This document shows, piece after piece, positions 62,564-64,000 of a stretch of DNA of 64,000 nt. The stretch is from assembly GCF_025698945.1 (NCBI RefSeq), contig NZ_JAILWM010000001.1, positions 434,001 through 498,000 of the forward strand. Reading direction: 5' to 3'. A program made the position numbers and the translations under genes. Below the pieces are notes generated by a model. It was given only the letters and a program-made list of their open reading frames with translations. It ran no database searches and was not told where the DNA came from. Source of the stretch: Nitrosopumilus sp. Lineage in GTDB: Archaea > Thermoproteota > Nitrososphaeria > Nitrososphaerales > Nitrosopumilaceae. The first letter of the stretch is position 1; every line of letters starts with the position of its first letter.

Positions 62564-64000
62564 TCAAAGTTCAACTAAGACAGCGGCTTTTTCAGATTTT
62601 TCCAGTTCACGTCTTATTCCATCAATGATTTTTGAAGATGATGTAAGACTAGAATAATCTACTAGTTTTAGATCATCAAGTAGGAAAACCTTAGGAGCAA
62701 TTTCTGAGTGTCTAGATTCTAAGAAATCATCCAATTCTTCCAAGAGAGATATTTTTCCACCTTGGAATATTTTTCCATTTTTCAAAGACAGTTTCATTTT
62801 TCCATATCTATCCAAAATTAGGATATGATGTCGATTCTTTTTACTAAACAATTTTTTGACTTCAATATGGCCAGTAAACACAAAATAATGATCTGTCTCA
62901 AAGCTTAAATCAATTAAATCATCAGAAATTTCTATAATTTCACTTGCACGTTTTTTAGCATCATTTAATGTGAAGATACTCTTTGATGTCTCAACACTAT
63001 CTAATTCTACATTTCCTACTGCTGTTACACGAAGCAATGCTTTCTCAGAGATATATTCACTATCAATTACAATGGATTCAGGAACAGCTCCTTTATTGAT
63101 TAACATTGTATGGATCTTTTTTTGCACTTGTGTAATTTTTTCAGGTGTGGCATCATCCATAGTTTGCTCAATTTCTTCTTGAAGCATTGATGATGCAACT
63201 CCAATGGATGATATAACATCTGCATGCTCAGCCTTTTGATATGCCAACCCCAGTTGTTTTGCAACAAATGGAACTAAAACTGAAGCACCACCTCCACCAC
63301 CAATTAATTTGATGGAGTTATTTAGATGAAATTCCTTTATGACATTAGTAATGGTTTTAGTAATTTCAAAAGACGCAGTTTGGATAATGGATTGAGCTGT
63401 TTCATGATAATGCATATTCAAATAGTCACCTAAAATTTTAAGAGCAATTTTTGCAGACTCTTGATTAGCATAAGAGTAATCATCTTTTTCAATCATCCCT
63501 AATGCATTAGCAGCACATGTGTTAGTAATTGCATAAGTTCCAGCATCACATTTTATTGCCACATATTCTTCATCATTTTCTTTAGGTCTGACTAGGATAA
63601 TCTTTCCAGTTTTAAGATCTTCTGGCTCAGCAAAACAAGAATATTTCAAACCAGCTATGTGTGCACTTCTTGGACCAACTTTAGAAACTCTATTTTGAGA
63701 AAGAGACACCATACTTCCTCCTGCAACACCTAGGATTCGCACATCCATTGAACGAATGCAAGTAGGATGATCATGGATTGTGACATATCGAATTTCTGGT
63801 TTTCCATTTTTAATGATACAGATGTTTGTACTTGTTCCTCCCACCTCTACAAAAATTCCATTTGTAACTTTAAGATAAAGTAATGCGCCTGCAACACTTG
63901 CAGCAGGTCCAGACAATACAGTCAAAATAGGTTTTGTTCTAAAAGTATCCATATTGGAAACTCCTCCATCGCCTTTCATTATCATTAATGGTGCAGTAAC
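62564..64000 (-). CDS. Hydantoinase/oxoprolinase-family protein, partial (5' end off window)
   Basis: The frame is open to the right edge; the internal ATG 63985 is not the start. Visible motifs from the ASKHA-type HyuA core: MIMKGDGGVS, SGPAASVAGALL, VEVGGTSTNICI and the C-terminal IKLIGGGGGASVLVPFVA. The family hydrolyses 5-oxoproline or hydantoins with ATP; archaeal members are often of unknown substrate. The C-terminal 170 residues are an extra domain of alternating strands. Confidence 0.75.
   Translation of the reverse strand, partial: VTAPLMIMKGDGGVSNMDTFRTKPILTVLSGPAASVAGALLYLKVTNGIFVEVGGTSTNICIIKNGKPEIRYVTIHDHPTCIRSMDVRILGVAGGSMVSLSQNRVSKVGPRSAHIAGLKYSCFAEPEDLKTGKIILVRPKENDEEYVAIKCDAGTYAITNTCAANALGMIEKDDYSYANQESAKIALKILGDYLNMHYHETAQSIIQTASFEITKTITNVIKEFHLNNSIKLIGGGGGASVLVPFVAKQLGLAYQKAEHADVISSIGVASSMLQEEIEQTMDDATPEKITQVQKKIHTMLINKGAVPESIVIDSEYISEKALLRVTAVGNVELDSVETSKSIFTLNDAKKRASEIIEISDDLIDLSFETDHYFVFTGHIEVKKLFSKKNRHHILILDRYGKMKLSLKNGKIFQGGKISLLEELDDFLESRHSEIAPKVFLLDDLKLVDYSSLTSSSKIIDGIRRELEKSEKAAVLVEL

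Noticed and set aside
1-64000. CRISPR arrays, insertion sequences or integrase-linked elements
   Set aside because: No regularly spaced repeats, transposase/integrase motifs or terminal inverted repeats around a gene were seen. The only long direct repeat is the intragenic pair at 1624-1875.

Overview
The window is about 64 kb of AT-rich chromosome that reads as an ammonia-oxidising archaeon of the Nitrososphaeria (Thaumarchaeota), most like Nitrosopumilus or Nitrosarchaeum. The reasons are archaeal-type enzymes (type II GAPDH, PurP, TIGR00300 ornithine cyclodeaminase, GatCAB with an archaeal AspRS), TrmB-family regulators, a response regulator with a TackOD1-like zinc output domain, many tiny Cys-rich zinc-ribbon proteins, an 'AGWWADG' repeat typical of thaumarchaeal surface proteins, and TATA boxes about 25 bases before start codons (leaderless mRNAs). 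No insertion sequence, CRISPR array, rRNA or integrase was seen. One tRNA (Phe, GAA) is present. This placement is inference from gene content, not from a database search.

Layout. 1-6.1 kb: partial DsbA-like thioredoxin protein, REC-HTH-Zn response regulator, and an exopolysaccharide pair (processive family-2 glycosyltransferase plus a secreted protein with two NodB-type deacetylase domains). 6.6-30.3 kb: mostly housekeeping genes (GAPDH, CNNM/CorC transporter, threonine synthase, Hjc-like nuclease, PurK/PurE, threonine dehydratase, class III nucleotidyl cyclase, Lrp/AsnC ligand-binding proteins, cobalamin adenosyltransferase, HD phosphohydrolase, ornithine cyclodeaminase). Among them are at least six very small Cys/His-rich proteins and an LLM monooxygenase / thiolase / DUF35 operon of unknown pathway.

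30.3-49.5 kb: the most distinctive part, a large type IV pilus-like surface-appendage locus. It has pilin-like proteins (33.6, 34.0, 39.7 kb), a small secreted protein, a MoxR-type AAA+ ATPase with a VWA partner, an assembly ATPase (ArlI/TadA-like), its membrane platform (ArlJ/TadC-like), an 851-residue anchored Ig-like surface protein, and an archaeal class III (FlaK/PibD-type) prepilin peptidase. It is flanked by regulators: TrmB1 + KaiC-like ATPase on one side, and TrmB2 + CheY-like receiver + histidine kinase on the other. Two of its promoters share a 51-base element whose dyad arms differ yet stay complementary. 56.4-59.3 kb carries a second copy of the short/long pilin pair; its long member has gained a LamG-like lectin domain.

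49.5-64 kb: aminotransferase, AMP-forming acyl-CoA synthetase, gatCAB operon, AspRS, PurP, and a hydantoinase/oxoprolinase-family gene running off the right edge.

Working model (inference): the 30-49 kb block builds and regulates a pilus or fibre, with exchangeable long tip or adhesin pilins encoded by the two pilin pairs. The MoxR-VWA pair may be a maturation chaperone for it. The PNAG-like exopolysaccharide genes at 1.6-6.1 kb would fit the same surface-attachment lifestyle.
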